This document shows positions 9,023-18,306 of a stretch of 64,000 nt of DNA, piece after piece. The position numbers were made by a program, and so were the translations under genes. A model generated the notes under the pieces. That model searched no databases and was not told where the DNA came from. It saw nothing but the letters and a program-made list of their open reading frames with translations. Within the stretch, counting starts at the first letter, position 1. Each line of letters opens with the position of its first letter. The stretch is from Limihaloglobus sulfuriphilus (GTDB lineage Bacteria; Planctomycetota; Phycisphaerae; Sedimentisphaerales; Sedimentisphaeraceae), in NCBI RefSeq assembly GCF_001999965.1, contig NZ_CP019646.1:1364001-1428000 (forward strand), written 5' to 3'.

Positions 9023-9910
9023 TTAGCTGCGTTTTCTGCCAAGTACGATTCCGCCAAGTCCAAGAAGCAGCATGGTTGCCGGCTCGGGGACAGCAGTCAT
9101 TGAAGTGTACCACTCGCCGCCTTCCTGATATTCGACGATAACGGCATCGTTGTTATTACCGTTTGCTGTCAGGTAGCCGTTAGCGATGTAGTTCTCCAGT
9201 TTGGTCTTATCCTGACCTACAAGTATTATTTCGCCGGTGCCGCTTACATCTACCAGACCATCACCTTCAGGAAGCCAACCGTAATCATGATAGAGGTGAG
9301 TCGCGTTGACAGTGCCGCCCGAGATATAAATACGGCCTTTGGCTCCGGCAACTCTACCGGCTTTAAGTGCGCCGCCGACATTCAACACGCCTCCGGTCAT
9401 GTTGAATACACCATCAGAACCACTGTACGCGCCACCAACATCAAAATTGCTGACAGTATTTATTGTTCCGCCGCTCATTTCGATGATGCCTCTGCCTGTC
9501 TTGCCGACAAAAACACTGAGTCCCCCGGCTACGCCTACATTAATTTCTCCGCCTTCCATAATTAGCTTTCCGTAGGCATTTGCATCAGCTACACCAAGAA
9601 GCAATTGACCGCCAATACTTAACGAACCTCCAGTCTGCCTCAGGACAAGCGGACTGCCGTCGCTGTAATGCCGATTGTGAGAGATGTAAACATTCTGTGC
9701 AACCGCCGAATCACCATCCTTTATCAGAGCATCACCGGGCATAAGACTGTTGAAGTAAGCGCCATCAACCGATGTAGGCAAATTATCCCAGTTGCCCGGA
9801 TTGACCCAGTAATTATTAGCCGAATCGCCGTTGTTCCAGAAACAACTTACACCATAAGAGACATTGACAGCAAGAATAACTGCCATACAACAAATAAATA
9901 GATTCTTCAT
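9023..9910 (-). CDS. PEP-CTERM repeat protein, secreted
   Basis: A 295-aa exported protein. A signal peptide (MKNLFICCMAVILAVNVSYG) leads into a Gly/Ser-rich repeat region of parallel-beta-helix character (GGSLSIGGQLLLG, GGEINVGVAGG, GGTINTVSNFD, GGVLNVGGALK, GGTVNATHLYH). It ends in a PEP-CTERM tail: VPEPAT, a hydrophobic stretch and GRKRS. Such tails are recognised by an exosortase, none of which is in the window. The ATG at 9910 is chosen over 9928 because AAAGGAAAG lies just before it. It is the first gene behind promoter/operator A and has its own terminator, so it may be the most strongly expressed gene of the unit. Confidence 0.88.
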   Translation of the reverse strand: MKNLFICCMAVILAVNVSYGVSCFWNNGDSANNYWVNPGNWDNLPTSVDGAYFNSLMPGDALIKDGDSAVAQNVYISHNRHYSDGSPLVLRQTGGSLSIGGQLLLGVADANAYGKLIMEGGEINVGVAGGLSVFVGKTGRGIIEMSGGTINTVSNFDVGGAYSGSDGVFNMTGGVLNVGGALKAGRVAGAKGRIYISGGTVNATHLYHDYGWLPEGDGLVDVSGTGEIILVGQDKTKLENYIANGYLTANGNNNDAVIVEYQEGGEWYTSMTAVPEPATMLLLGLGGIVLGRKRS

Positions 9911-9988
9911 AACTTTCTTTCCTTTCATAAAAGACCACTAACAATTTAAAGCTCAAAACAAATCAAGCCTTACACACTAAAACAAACT

Positions 9989-10035
9989 TTTAAACCGTTT
10001 TAAACAATTCTACAAACGATTTAGACAGATGTCAA
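9989..10035 (-). promoter_or_regulatory. Promoter A with LacI-type operator
   Basis: On the minus strand: TTGACA (10030-10035), a 17-bp spacer, TAGAAT (10007-10012), then the 16-bp palindrome TTTAAACCGTTTTAAA (9989-10004) covering the expected transcription start. Same layout as promoters B, C and D. A weaker AAACGATTT lies in the spacer. Confidence 0.85.
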
Positions 10036-10089
10036 TTTTAAAATAATTTATTGAAAAATTTTACTTTTTAACAGCTATAAATGCAATTC

Positions 10090-12021
10090 TCAAACGCTTT
10101 TAACCCAAACGGGCGTTGACCATGCGCGCTGGCCGTTTGCCTGAACAGCCCGCAGATAATAGAAGTTATCGTCCTTGTCAAGCTCATCTGTAAAGGAAAC
10201 ATTGACGATCCCGTTATCAGCCTTGTCAGACCTGCATATCTGATTGTTTTTGATAAGGAATACTTCAATCCCATCATCTGCGCCGACAACCCTGTATTTG
10301 ATTTCACAGGAACCGACGGCTTCTACCTCGCTGCCCATCATGTCGCCGTTTATGGAAAAATCAATGTACAGACGATCAAATTCCGCGGCATAGACTCGAT
10401 AGTTCCACCATGCATCCCATATAGCTTTCTTTGTAAGCTCCGGCGCAACAAACGCCGCCAGCCCGCCCTTATACATTAGCCAGCATGAACGACCGGGTTT
10501 AGAGACGTGTGTATCTGATGAACCTATGACACCAAAGCGGCAGCCCTTTGCAAGCCCTGCCTGCATTGTCTTTTCGGGGTCTGTAGTATGCAGAGGATTT
10601 GGGTTGCCGTCGTACTCGGATGTACCGTGATTGGATACAATCTCGGCAAATCTGGCGTAAGCCGGATCCCACTCGCCCCATGGATATGTCTTTTCGCCGC
10701 GGTCAAACGCGAAATGGTGCGGCCCGCCGATTACCTTATACCCATTGTCGATATATTGTTCATGTGCCAGCTTATTGCACTGGGCGTACTTGTTCATGTA
10801 ATAATCTGTATGAGGCGCATCATCATCAAGGAAATACAGGTTCACATGGTCGAAATTCGTTCCCGCTTCCTCTCCGAGGAACACAATAAACCTGCCCGGC
10901 TCGTTGAATTCTTTTACCGCCTTCTGCATATGCGGCCAGTCATAATGCCAGTGGTCGGTTAGAGCGCAAACATCGAGATTTGCCTCATCGCGGCCAAAGC
11001 TGTAGTATTCCCAGGCATCCTTGCCGCAGCCGTCAGAGACCATGGTATGGCCGTGCATATCACCGTAGAAAATTCTGTTTTCCGGCATTTTGTCAAAAAC
11101 CATGATCGGCTCGCTGCGGCCCTTGAGGCCCTGCCCTGTCAGAGCTAATCTTTGAGGACCGGCGTGGGGCACACTGATCTTGACCCTTGCCAGACCGGAG
11201 ACAATCTTAACACCCTCTAACAGCAGCTCACCCTGTTCAGTTTTGATATTTACAGTCCCGCTGAAAGATGTTGCAGTATTGTAATATTTATCCTCGGCCT
11301 TTACCATAAGCTCAAAAGGCCTGCCCGCCTGCTGTGTCATCTGGGCAGACGCGTAGAGATGGTCAGGTTTGGAAGCCTTGACATCAAGTTTAGGATATTC
11401 GCCTATACCGTTAAACACTCCGTCGCCGTCATGGTCAACAGCGATAAAGAACTCATGATCTTTATCGGCGGCGATCGGAGGAACTGCGGGGTGTTCCCGG
11501 GTGCCGATGGTAAGCATTATCTTCTGCCCGGGCTTTAACGGTGTATCCTTAACCTTCGCCTGGAGGCACTGATGATATGTAAGAGGCGTGGAGCCTGTCC
11601 AATCATTTGCGGGCGGGCCGCCGGGTGCTCGGTTCATGGATTCCTGAGGAGCCCAGCCGTACCACTTGCAATCGAAATTGGCCCTGTCATCGCCGAGTAT
11701 TCCGATAAATTTCGGGCCCTTGGGGTTTTCTGCCTGAAAACTTGACCAGAAACCGAAATCTGAATTCCAGATAGCGGCATGATGCAAACCAAGCCAGATA
11801 CCTCCGCCGGCCGGAATTCCATCCTTGCCGACTGTAAACTCTATTACCACCTGGGTATTTTCGCCGGCATGAAGGATTGAGGGCTTAACGATTCTGGCGC
11901 TGCCCTGGCCCTTGCCGTCAAAGCTCAGAGCCTCATAGGGAAAAACCATTCCGACACCGGCTGCCGCGAGTGAGTGTTTTATGAAATTACGGCGGGATAT
12001 TGAGTTTGATTTATTTTTCAT
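10090..12021 (-). CDS. DUF3604 protein, PHP-like metal site, Tat-exported
   Basis: A 643-aa protein with a Tat signal (ISRRNFIKHSLAAAG, residues 8-22). Residues ~40-300 form beta-sandwich-type domains. From ~315 the DUF3604 domain begins: FYGDMHGHT (318-326) and LTDHWHYD (354-361) are the His/Asp clusters that resemble the PHP phosphoesterase/amidohydrolase metal site. Members are common in sulfatase-rich loci of planctomycetes and marine proteobacteria, but I know of no firm reaction for them. It starts 1 nt after the stop of the 413-aa gene, so the two are coupled. It is the last gene of operon B. Confidence 0.85.
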   Translation of the reverse strand: MKNKSNSISRRNFIKHSLAAAGVGMVFPYEALSFDGKGQGSARIVKPSILHAGENTQVVIEFTVGKDGIPAGGGIWLGLHHAAIWNSDFGFWSSFQAENPKGPKFIGILGDDRANFDCKWYGWAPQESMNRAPGGPPANDWTGSTPLTYHQCLQAKVKDTPLKPGQKIMLTIGTREHPAVPPIAADKDHEFFIAVDHDGDGVFNGIGEYPKLDVKASKPDHLYASAQMTQQAGRPFELMVKAEDKYYNTATSFSGTVNIKTEQGELLLEGVKIVSGLARVKISVPHAGPQRLALTGQGLKGRSEPIMVFDKMPENRIFYGDMHGHTMVSDGCGKDAWEYYSFGRDEANLDVCALTDHWHYDWPHMQKAVKEFNEPGRFIVFLGEEAGTNFDHVNLYFLDDDAPHTDYYMNKYAQCNKLAHEQYIDNGYKVIGGPHHFAFDRGEKTYPWGEWDPAYARFAEIVSNHGTSEYDGNPNPLHTTDPEKTMQAGLAKGCRFGVIGSSDTHVSKPGRSCWLMYKGGLAAFVAPELTKKAIWDAWWNYRVYAAEFDRLYIDFSINGDMMGSEVEAVGSCEIKYRVVGADDGIEVFLIKNNQICRSDKADNGIVNVSFTDELDKDDNFYYLRAVQANGQRAWSTPVWVKSV

Positions 12022-12022
12022 T

Positions 12023-13264
12023 TTATTCTCCCGTGTTCAGGTTTCGAATCGCGTCATTTGCAGCTTCAATTACCCTGCTGCCCTCAGAATAAACGCCTTC
12101 CCAGTTATACACGGCGATAAATTTACAGCCGGGGTATCTCAGGGAGCTTTCAAACGCACTCTGCCACAAATCTTTTTCTTTGTAGGGTTTCAAGAGAAGC
12201 CACTCAACGATCGCCCACGAAGGGGCATCGCTCTTTTTAATATTCCTCATTATGCCTGTATCTTTTGAGGGATCATCAGCATACCAGTAGCCGCTCCAGC
12301 CGGGACAGGAATATTCATTTACCGCCGCATCGTAGAGCTTTTCGCCGTTTTCATTGCCGACACCGTGGGTAAATATCTTATCACGGGAAAATCCGAAATC
12401 ATATGCATATTTTGCCAAATCCTCAAGATGCCTGCGGACAACCTCCACAAGGTCATTCTCAGTAATGTCGCCGGATGTTCTGATTCCGGAAGTTTTTAAT
12501 GCGGCATACCCGGTCTGGACAAGTCCGCGGCTCAAAACATCCGCCCTGACGGCCCCATACTGCGGGTCATCTTTCACCGGCTTATCAAGATATTCATTTC
12601 CGTTAGGGTAATAAATCGCGTTATAGCAAAGAGAGCTTTCCCAGCCGACGTTTATGCCGACAAAAAGATGTTTTTTATCGTCGGGGAGTGATTTCTGCCA
12701 GTTCATAACTATCGGCATCAAAAGATCCATACCCTCGTGTGTTGCCTTTCGATATGCCGGACTCATAAGATTCGGCGGCGGCAGTACACGTATCTGCCTT
12801 CCCCAGTTTCGCCATGCTATTTTTATTGCGTGCTGCGGGCTCCACCAGGTCCATTCAACGTTTTTGGCATTCTCAGGGTCATAACCTGGTTTTTCCGGAT
12901 CCCACCAGTTCCACAGATCCGGCCTTCCCTGCCACCACTGCTCCCCGTCAAGTTTAACCAATACAGGTACTTGCGTCTCAAGTGAAGCATTAAGAAAATT
13001 ACGAAGCTCGGCGGCTGTCTGCCGGGGGTCTTCAACGCTTAGATAAGAGAAAATCCTTGAGACACCGATTTTGACGTCTTTCTGGGGAGACTGCTCAAAT
13101 TTCGAGGATATTCCCCTGAGGCCCTTGGCGGCCGCTTCGGGCGTTGAAACATCTATACTGCTGTTAAAAATCAGATATTTTAATTCCTGCGGTTTGCGTG
13201 CATCCGCAACGGCAAATGAGGCACAAAGAATATATAAACAGACCAGTAGTTTGAACAGCTTCAT
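12023..13264 (-). CDS. Putative secreted TIM-barrel glycosidase, paralogue 1 of 3
   Basis: A 413-aa protein with a signal peptide (residues 1-22, MKLFKLLVCLYILCASFAVA). I do not recognise a named family. It shares long conserved blocks with the proteins at 18307 and 28878: LDGEQWW (~105), RPDLWNWWD (~114), NVEWTWW (~135), WRNWGRQIRVLP (~151), GWESS (Glu209), YPNGNEY, GYAALKTSGIRTSGDITE, KIFTH and VEWLL (Glu354). Two invariant-looking Glu residues after strand-like segments and many aromatic residues suggest a clan GH-A-type retaining glycoside hydrolase. This is an inference from layout, not homology I can name. It is the second gene of operon B, between the prepilin-like and DUF3604 genes. 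Confidence 0.7.
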   Translation of the reverse strand: MKLFKLLVCLYILCASFAVADARKPQELKYLIFNSSIDVSTPEAAAKGLRGISSKFEQSPQKDVKIGVSRIFSYLSVEDPRQTAAELRNFLNASLETQVPVLVKLDGEQWWQGRPDLWNWWDPEKPGYDPENAKNVEWTWWSPQHAIKIAWRNWGRQIRVLPPPNLMSPAYRKATHEGMDLLMPIVMNWQKSLPDDKKHLFVGINVGWESSLCYNAIYYPNGNEYLDKPVKDDPQYGAVRADVLSRGLVQTGYAALKTSGIRTSGDITENDLVEVVRRHLEDLAKYAYDFGFSRDKIFTHGVGNENGEKLYDAAVNEYSCPGWSGYWYADDPSKDTGIMRNIKKSDAPSWAIVEWLLLKPYKEKDLWQSAFESSLRYPGCKFIAVYNWEGVYSEGSRVIEAANDAIRNLNTGE

Positions 13265-13302
13265 TTGATTCCAAAATTTAAGAACAATAAAAAGTTAAAA
13301 TG

Positions 13303-13318
13303 CTAAATCGACATTTAG
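13303..13318 (-). terminator. Weak stem-loop at the end of the prepilin-like gene
   Basis: CTAAAT and ATTTAG (6 bp, 4-nt loop) followed on the minus strand by a T-rich stretch. Possibly an attenuator or processing site between the first and second genes of operon B. Confidence 0.3.
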
Positions 13319-14226
13319 ATACCCATCTGTGTGCCGTCAACCCAATCGACATGGAAATCAGCAAAGAGCAGATTTGTGCCTCCGCTGCCGCCCCGTTCAT
13401 GCGAGCCGTAATTGTCGATATTGGCATCAGGTGCATATCTCCAGACACTCTGTCCGCGGTCGCAAAACAGTACAGCAACATCGCTGGGCCCGGAACCGCC
13501 GCGGGCTTTGATCTCATCAGAAGACCAATCAGCAGGCTTAACCTGCTTCAGGGCATCAGCCGTTCCCTGCATCAAAAGACTGTAGGCCTTAGACTGTCTG
13601 CCGGCACTGGAATTAAACCAGGTTAAAGTACCGTGTTTAAACCGTCCATATTCATCATCCTCGTCACCGCCAATAAGCAGGTCGTCATTTTTGTTGTTGG
13701 GCCATACCCATGTCGCATAAGAATCGTCTCTTCCCTCTATCGTGTACTTGTCAATAGTGTTGCCGCGGATAGTTACCTGGCCGTCGGGAACTCGTTTCCA
13801 TGTCCCGTTAGCTCCGCGTGCATAGGGGCAGACGAAATATTCAGGTACATAGTTTTCTGTATATACCCTGTAGCGCCCGCTGCCCAGTGACCAGTCGCCG
13901 CTTTCAAAATCATCCATATAGTCGGGCATCGCCTTGGGCCCCTCGAGATAATCGCGGAGTGCTATTGAAAGGTATGTCCATTTGGCAAGCCCCTTTCCGT
14001 TGAGATATTTATGCCCGATAACCGGGACCTTGCCGTCATTGCCCACCTGATACAGCGGTATATACAAGCCTATCTGCTTGAGATTTGCGGCACATGTCAT
14101 AGTTTTCGCCATTCTTCTTACTCTGCCCAGAGCCGGCATAAGAATTGCCATCAGCAGTGCTATAATAGAAATCACTACAAGCAGCTCAATTAACGTAAAC
14201 CCTTTAGCTTTGTTTGCGTACCGCAT
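13315..14226 (-). CDS. Prepilin-like protein with H-x9-DG C-terminus
   Basis: A 303-aa protein with a type IV prepilin leader, KGFTLIELLVVISIIALLM (cleavage after Gly9, Glu at +5), then a single hydrophobic helix and a large globular domain. The C-terminus, LLFADFHVDWVDG, is the H-x9-DG signature of the very abundant DUF1559/prepilin-like proteins of planctomycetes. The ATG at 14226 has GGAG 8 nt upstream; an in-frame ATG at 14238 overlaps that site and is less likely. It is the first gene behind promoter/operator B, ahead of a putative glycosidase, so it may be a pseudopilin-like surface protein co-induced with polysaccharide degradation. Confidence 0.88.
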   Translation of the reverse strand: MRYANKAKGFTLIELLVVISIIALLMAILMPALGRVRRMAKTMTCAANLKQIGLYIPLYQVGNDGKVPVIGHKYLNGKGLAKWTYLSIALRDYLEGPKAMPDYMDDFESGDWSLGSGRYRVYTENYVPEYFVCPYARGANGTWKRVPDGQVTIRGNTIDKYTIEGRDDSYATWVWPNNKNDDLLIGGDEDDEYGRFKHGTLTWFNSSAGRQSKAYSLLMQGTADALKQVKPADWSSDEIKARGGSGPSDVAVLFCDRGQSVWRYAPDANIDNYGSHERGGSGGTNLLFADFHVDWVDGTQMGI

Positions 14227-14270
14227 AATTAACTCCATAATTTATATAAACTAAATTAGAAAAACAATCA

Positions 14271-14315
14271 TTTAAACCGTTTTAGATATTCTATAACAAA
14301 TAAAATGTGTGTCAA
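14271..14315 (-). promoter_or_regulatory. Promoter B with LacI-type operator
   Basis: On the minus strand: TTGACA (14310-14315), a 16-bp spacer, TAGAAT (14288-14293), then the operator (14271-14286, TTTAAACCGTTTTAGA) over the transcription start. It drives the prepilin-like, glycosidase-like and DUF3604 genes. Confidence 0.85.
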
Positions 14316-14340
14316 TATATTTTTTAAATAATTTACTAAA

Positions 14341-17157
14341 TCACCATTCTTCCGGCAGTTGAGAAAAATCATAAAGATCTACCCTGCCGTCACGATTGAT
14401 GTCGGCTTTTAGAAGAAACTCCCTTGAAAGCCATCGGGAGACAATAAAATCAAGATCTAAATAATCTACGCACCCGTCAGCATTAAAGTCTGCCGCGATA
14501 CCTGTATTGTCGTTTGAGAGACTCGCCATAGCACTGCCGCCAAAAGCGCCCATATTTACGCGTCCGCCGTGAGGCCATAATTCAGAACTGTAGCCGAGCA
14601 TGGCTGAGCCGCCATCAATACAGGGACTTGCAACGGGGTCATTAAACCATTTTTTCTGCTCAGGCAGCCATCTGCCGGCCTGTGATTTCAACTGATAATT
14701 TCCGTTTTCTGGGTCGGCAAAACACGGGTCCAGACTGATATTCCCATTGGAAGACAACGGATTGCCTTCTATACAGCTGTAAACAGGGGAACCACCGCTG
14801 AAACTTCCCTGATCATTATCCCATATAATACAGCTGTCTATCAGGGGATTAGAATCGGCAGAGCTTATTCCCAGGCCCTGATTTGAAACAATCGTGCAGT
14901 TTTCTATAACCGGACTGCTTCCTCCGCTGCAAATTACGCCTTCAGTTCCCTCTGTGAGGATAAAGCCTCGCAGGGAGCAGTTTGAATTTTCGCCGCTTTC
15001 AAAGATAACGGCAGGGCCGTATCCGTTGGCGTTAATTACCGCTCCGCCGGAGCTTAGATGAATATTTTTACCTTCAAAATCAATAAACTCGTTATAAACA
15101 CCGTTCTCTACGGTCAAAAGGTCTCCTGAGCTGCTGTCGCAGATTCCATGCTGAATCAAATCATATTCTTTGCCGGAGGTTAGATTTTTTACTGGACCCG
15201 CTGCTGTGATATAGGGATATCTGCCATAAGCCCATTTGAAAGGCGGTATATACGGCTCATAACGAGTATCCGTCTGCCAGACCCAGACATCCTGATAGTA
15301 CATTTCCATCCAGTTGGCGCTGTACGAAAGCCCGTTTTTGAGTATCTGGAGGAATTTTTCGGGCGTATCTTCCTGAAATCTCCGAATTCCGTCTGATTCA
15401 AGTCCAAAATAGCACTGGTCTTTAACGTCCCAGACCAGAGCGACATAATCAGTCATGTTCTCCCTGCCGTCAAAGGGCCCGGGCATTTTTCTCGCATCAT
15501 GATTCAACCCATACAGGGCAAGCACCATTTTGTTATCGCCGCCCTTTAGCTCGGCGTTCCTCTGCAGAGCATAATCGCGGATGGTCTGGGCAACTGCCAG
15601 CTGTTCTGCGGCGGTGCCGGAGCCTCCGGTTTCACTGTGAAGTGCAAGAGAAACCGGAGTGTCCGGGTACTCCTGCAGGAATAAATCTATCGAATACTTC
15701 CAACCATTGATATATTTATCGTACGTGTAGCCAAGTATTTGCGCCTGTGACTCTACCATTGTCCCGGGGAAATTTGTTTCAACACCCCAGAGCGATGACG
15801 GCCCGTTTATCGAAACGTAATGCAGGTTGGGGTGTCCGTTATATCTCGCGGCGACAGCCTTTACCATCTTAGTCATTTCGGCGACATACACCGGATCCCA
15901 GGGGACGGGAGAAACCTCATTGCCGGTAACCGGATGAGTCCAGCCAAACTTCTGGCATTTATCCATCACCCAGTCAGGTGTGACAGAGCAGACCTTTACC
16001 ATAAGAGAAACCATCTTGCCCTTTTGCCGGGCCAGCTCAAGGGGGTAATCAAAATACTCCCAGTTATACTGACCTTCTTCAGGCTCGAGTGCGTTCCAGT
16101 ATATCGTCTGTTTTATCCCTGTAACATGATCAAGCTCAAGAACTCTCTCCATCTTGGTCTGCCAGCTTACCCCGTACTGATCTTCACCCTGTATCATCCT
16201 GAATTTTATGTAGATACCGTCCTTTACCTTCTCCTCGATATGCACATCAATAACGTCTGAATCAACATTACCGAGTTCATCCTCTACATGCAGAGAGAAG
16301 CGGTAATGGCCTTTATGATTAGAATCGAATGATGCCAGGGCCGCGTCCGAATCGAGGATATTCACCTGTACGGGGCCCTCCAGCTGCGACCATTGATAGG
16401 AGGCAATGCCGCCGCCGGCAAATGAACCGGAACCATCCAGCATCACTCTCTGGCCGACATACCACGACTGCGAATCATCACCGGCATCGGCGTAGGGTAT
16501 ATCATCATGTTTGACCATCACCGCCGTTTTACCGGATACCGTCAGTCCGTAATCAACACTCCAGCTGTATCCGCTGCTGTATGTTGTATAATAGACTCCG
16601 TTTGCTATATGATCGTTTACCAGCTCCCGCGCATCGCCGTCGAGAACAAGAACGCCGTCTTTAAATTCTACCGCGGCATCACCTGAAATATTAACCACAC
16701 GGGTATAAAAGGTGCCGGAGGTTAGTTTGAGTCTGCACCCCTGCGCGGCAGAGTTATGAGGCAGCAAAACCGAACCGACGACTGCCTCACCACCGGCAAT
16801 TTCGAGAATTGAGTTATGCGAGTCAGCGAAAACACCAATCCTTACAGTACCCGTCGGCAGTGTTTCAAGTACCCCGCCATTGATTTTGAAAAGCGTATTA
16901 GCGGTATTTGAGCCAACCCAGAGAGTAGCACACTCTGCCCGGGTTCCGTTATTTACAAAACAGTACTTCCCCGAGGCCTGGAAATCGGTATTTATAATCG
17001 CACCGGTTGAGATATCTGAGATGACACCCTCTTCCCAGTTCCCGGTATCACTCCAGAGATGAGAGCCGCCCGCATCATCAAAATTATAAAAGGTCAGACC
17101 AAATGCGCTGCAGGCACAGAGAATACTTAAAAGTAGAAATTGTGTTGTTTTATTCAT
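14341..17157 (-). CDS. Multidomain secreted glycosidase-like protein: PKD, barrel, beta-helix, dockerin
   Basis: 938 aa from the ATG at 17157, which starts a clear signal peptide (MNKTTQFLLLSILCACSAFG). Residues ~20-210 are the same repeat module as in the surface proteins at 9023, 21150 and 22334 (SHLWSDTGNWEEG). A PKD-type domain (~225-310, ADAGDDSQSWYVGQRVMLDG) follows. Next is a GH5/GH42-like barrel (~320-680) with IYWNALEPEEGQYNWEYFD, the usual strand-2 segment of clan GH-A. Then comes a right-handed beta-helix (~690-800, VIENCTIVSNQGLG) and a C-terminal paired dockerin-like repeat (~888-938, DFNADGCVDYLDLDF and DINRDGRVDLYDF). It starts 22 nt after the LacI gene and is probably co-transcribed with it. 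Confidence 0.8.
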   Translation of the reverse strand: MNKTTQFLLLSILCACSAFGLTFYNFDDAGGSHLWSDTGNWEEGVISDISTGAIINTDFQASGKYCFVNNGTRAECATLWVGSNTANTLFKINGGVLETLPTGTVRIGVFADSHNSILEIAGGEAVVGSVLLPHNSAAQGCRLKLTSGTFYTRVVNISGDAAVEFKDGVLVLDGDARELVNDHIANGVYYTTYSSGYSWSVDYGLTVSGKTAVMVKHDDIPYADAGDDSQSWYVGQRVMLDGSGSFAGGGIASYQWSQLEGPVQVNILDSDAALASFDSNHKGHYRFSLHVEDELGNVDSDVIDVHIEEKVKDGIYIKFRMIQGEDQYGVSWQTKMERVLELDHVTGIKQTIYWNALEPEEGQYNWEYFDYPLELARQKGKMVSLMVKVCSVTPDWVMDKCQKFGWTHPVTGNEVSPVPWDPVYVAEMTKMVKAVAARYNGHPNLHYVSINGPSSLWGVETNFPGTMVESQAQILGYTYDKYINGWKYSIDLFLQEYPDTPVSLALHSETGGSGTAAEQLAVAQTIRDYALQRNAELKGGDNKMVLALYGLNHDARKMPGPFDGRENMTDYVALVWDVKDQCYFGLESDGIRRFQEDTPEKFLQILKNGLSYSANWMEMYYQDVWVWQTDTRYEPYIPPFKWAYGRYPYITAAGPVKNLTSGKEYDLIQHGICDSSSGDLLTVENGVYNEFIDFEGKNIHLSSGGAVINANGYGPAVIFESGENSNCSLRGFILTEGTEGVICSGGSSPVIENCTIVSNQGLGISSADSNPLIDSCIIWDNDQGSFSGGSPVYSCIEGNPLSSNGNISLDPCFADPENGNYQLKSQAGRWLPEQKKWFNDPVASPCIDGGSAMLGYSSELWPHGGRVNMGAFGGSAMASLSNDNTGIAADFNADGCVDYLDLDFIVSRWLSREFLLKADINRDGRVDLYDFSQLPEEW

Positions 17158-17179
17158 GTATGTGATTTTGGTTAAGTTA

Positions 17180-18214
17180 TCAGACTGTTCTTCTAACAAC
17201 GAGTTCGCCGCCGTCAATCAACTCATGGTAAGGGCCGGACTGGGGATTTTCAATAAGCTGGAGGATTATCTCTGCCGACCTGCGGCCAATCTCCTGCAAA
17301 GGTTCACGAATTGTTGTCAAACCCGCTCCATGGTCTCCGCTGAGGGGTAAATCGCACATTCCGATTACCGCTACATCGTCTGGAACTTTAATACCTATAT
17401 TTGAAAGTGCGCTTATCAGCGGATATGCAAGAGAATCATTGAGAGCGAAAAACGCATCAGGAGCATTTTTCTTGTTACTGAACATTGCTTCAATTTTTTC
17501 TATGTTAAACTTGGGACAGACAAGCCCATCTGCTATAAACAGGTAATCTTCATTTTTTGCTAAACCGGCTCTACCCAGAACTTCCGTATATGTCTGATAT
17601 CGGCTGATATGGCTTGCCGTCATCACCTTGTTGCCTACAAAGCCGATTCGCCGCCGCCCCTTATCAATAAGGTACTCAACGGCTTTTCTCGCGGCGGGCT
17701 TGCAGTTCCAGACAACAGAGTTGGCCTCTGGGAACTGCTCCAGTGAATCACCCACAAAAACAAAGGGCACTTGATTTTTTAGGATATCTAAATAAAGCTC
17801 CTTGTGCCCGGGTACGGGCTGACATAGAATCCCGTCGTCTTTTCTGCTTATGGCCTGCTCTATTTCTTTTTTTTCAAATTCATACTCATAATTGTGAGTG
17901 CCGATCAAAGGCAGATAATCAGACCCGCTCAAAACCGGCCCCGCCCCCTCCATTATGTCCTGGGCCCAGTCGTTGCGAAGATCTGAAAACAGCACGCAAA
18001 CAACGTTGCTTCTCTGTCTGCAAAGCTGCCTTGCCCAGCGGTTAGGGTGATAATTTAGCTCTTTTGCGAGCTTAATAACCCGCTCCGCGGTCGCGTCAGC
18101 TACGCCGGCCTTTTTCGCACGGCCGTTCATAACCAGCGAGACTGTCGCTTTAGAGACATTGAGCTGCTCTGCGATTGCCGCGATTCCTGTCGATTGTGTT
18201 TTTTTCTTAGCCAT
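17180..18214 (-). CDS. LacI-family transcriptional regulator
   Basis: A 344-aa cytoplasmic regulator. The N-terminal LacI helix-turn-helix (residues ~10-32, IAAIAEQLNVSKATVSLVMNG) and hinge helix (YHPNRWARQL) are followed by a periplasmic-binding-protein-like effector domain (~60-340) for a sugar-type ligand. It is the only regulator inside the polysaccharide locus and the natural candidate to bind the four TTTAAACCGTTTTAAA-type operators at 9989, 14271, 23591 and 34633. Its own promoter lacks that site and carries a different palindrome. In such systems the regulator usually represses until an oligosaccharide or sugar phosphate binds. Confidence 0.92.
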   Translation of the reverse strand: MAKKKTQSTGIAAIAEQLNVSKATVSLVMNGRAKKAGVADATAERVIKLAKELNYHPNRWARQLCRQRSNVVCVLFSDLRNDWAQDIMEGAGPVLSGSDYLPLIGTHNYEYEFEKKEIEQAISRKDDGILCQPVPGHKELYLDILKNQVPFVFVGDSLEQFPEANSVVWNCKPAARKAVEYLIDKGRRRIGFVGNKVMTASHISRYQTYTEVLGRAGLAKNEDYLFIADGLVCPKFNIEKIEAMFSNKKNAPDAFFALNDSLAYPLISALSNIGIKVPDDVAVIGMCDLPLSGDHGAGLTTIREPLQEIGRRSAEIILQLIENPQSGPYHELIDGGELVVRRTV

Positions 18215-18227
18215 TTATTGTTCAATT

Positions 18228-18274
18228 AGTCATAATGTATGACTTTATTATACCATAATCTGTATTTATCTCAA
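18228..18274 (-). promoter_or_regulatory. LacI-gene promoter with a different palindrome
   Basis: On the minus strand: TTGAGA (18269-18274), a 16-bp spacer, TATAAT (18247-18252), then a perfect 7-bp inverted repeat AGTCATA-ATG-TATGACT (18228-18244) at the expected start of transcription. It may be an operator or a hairpin in the mRNA leader. It does not match the operon A-D operators. Confidence 0.65.
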
Positions 18275-18306
18275 AATATTACAATAATTGATTTTGAAGA
18301 TTAACC

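Noticed and set aside
10010-10025. Second LacI-type site in the promoter A spacer (AAACGATTT)
   Set aside because: Symmetry is poor outside the core; kept only as a remark in promoter A.
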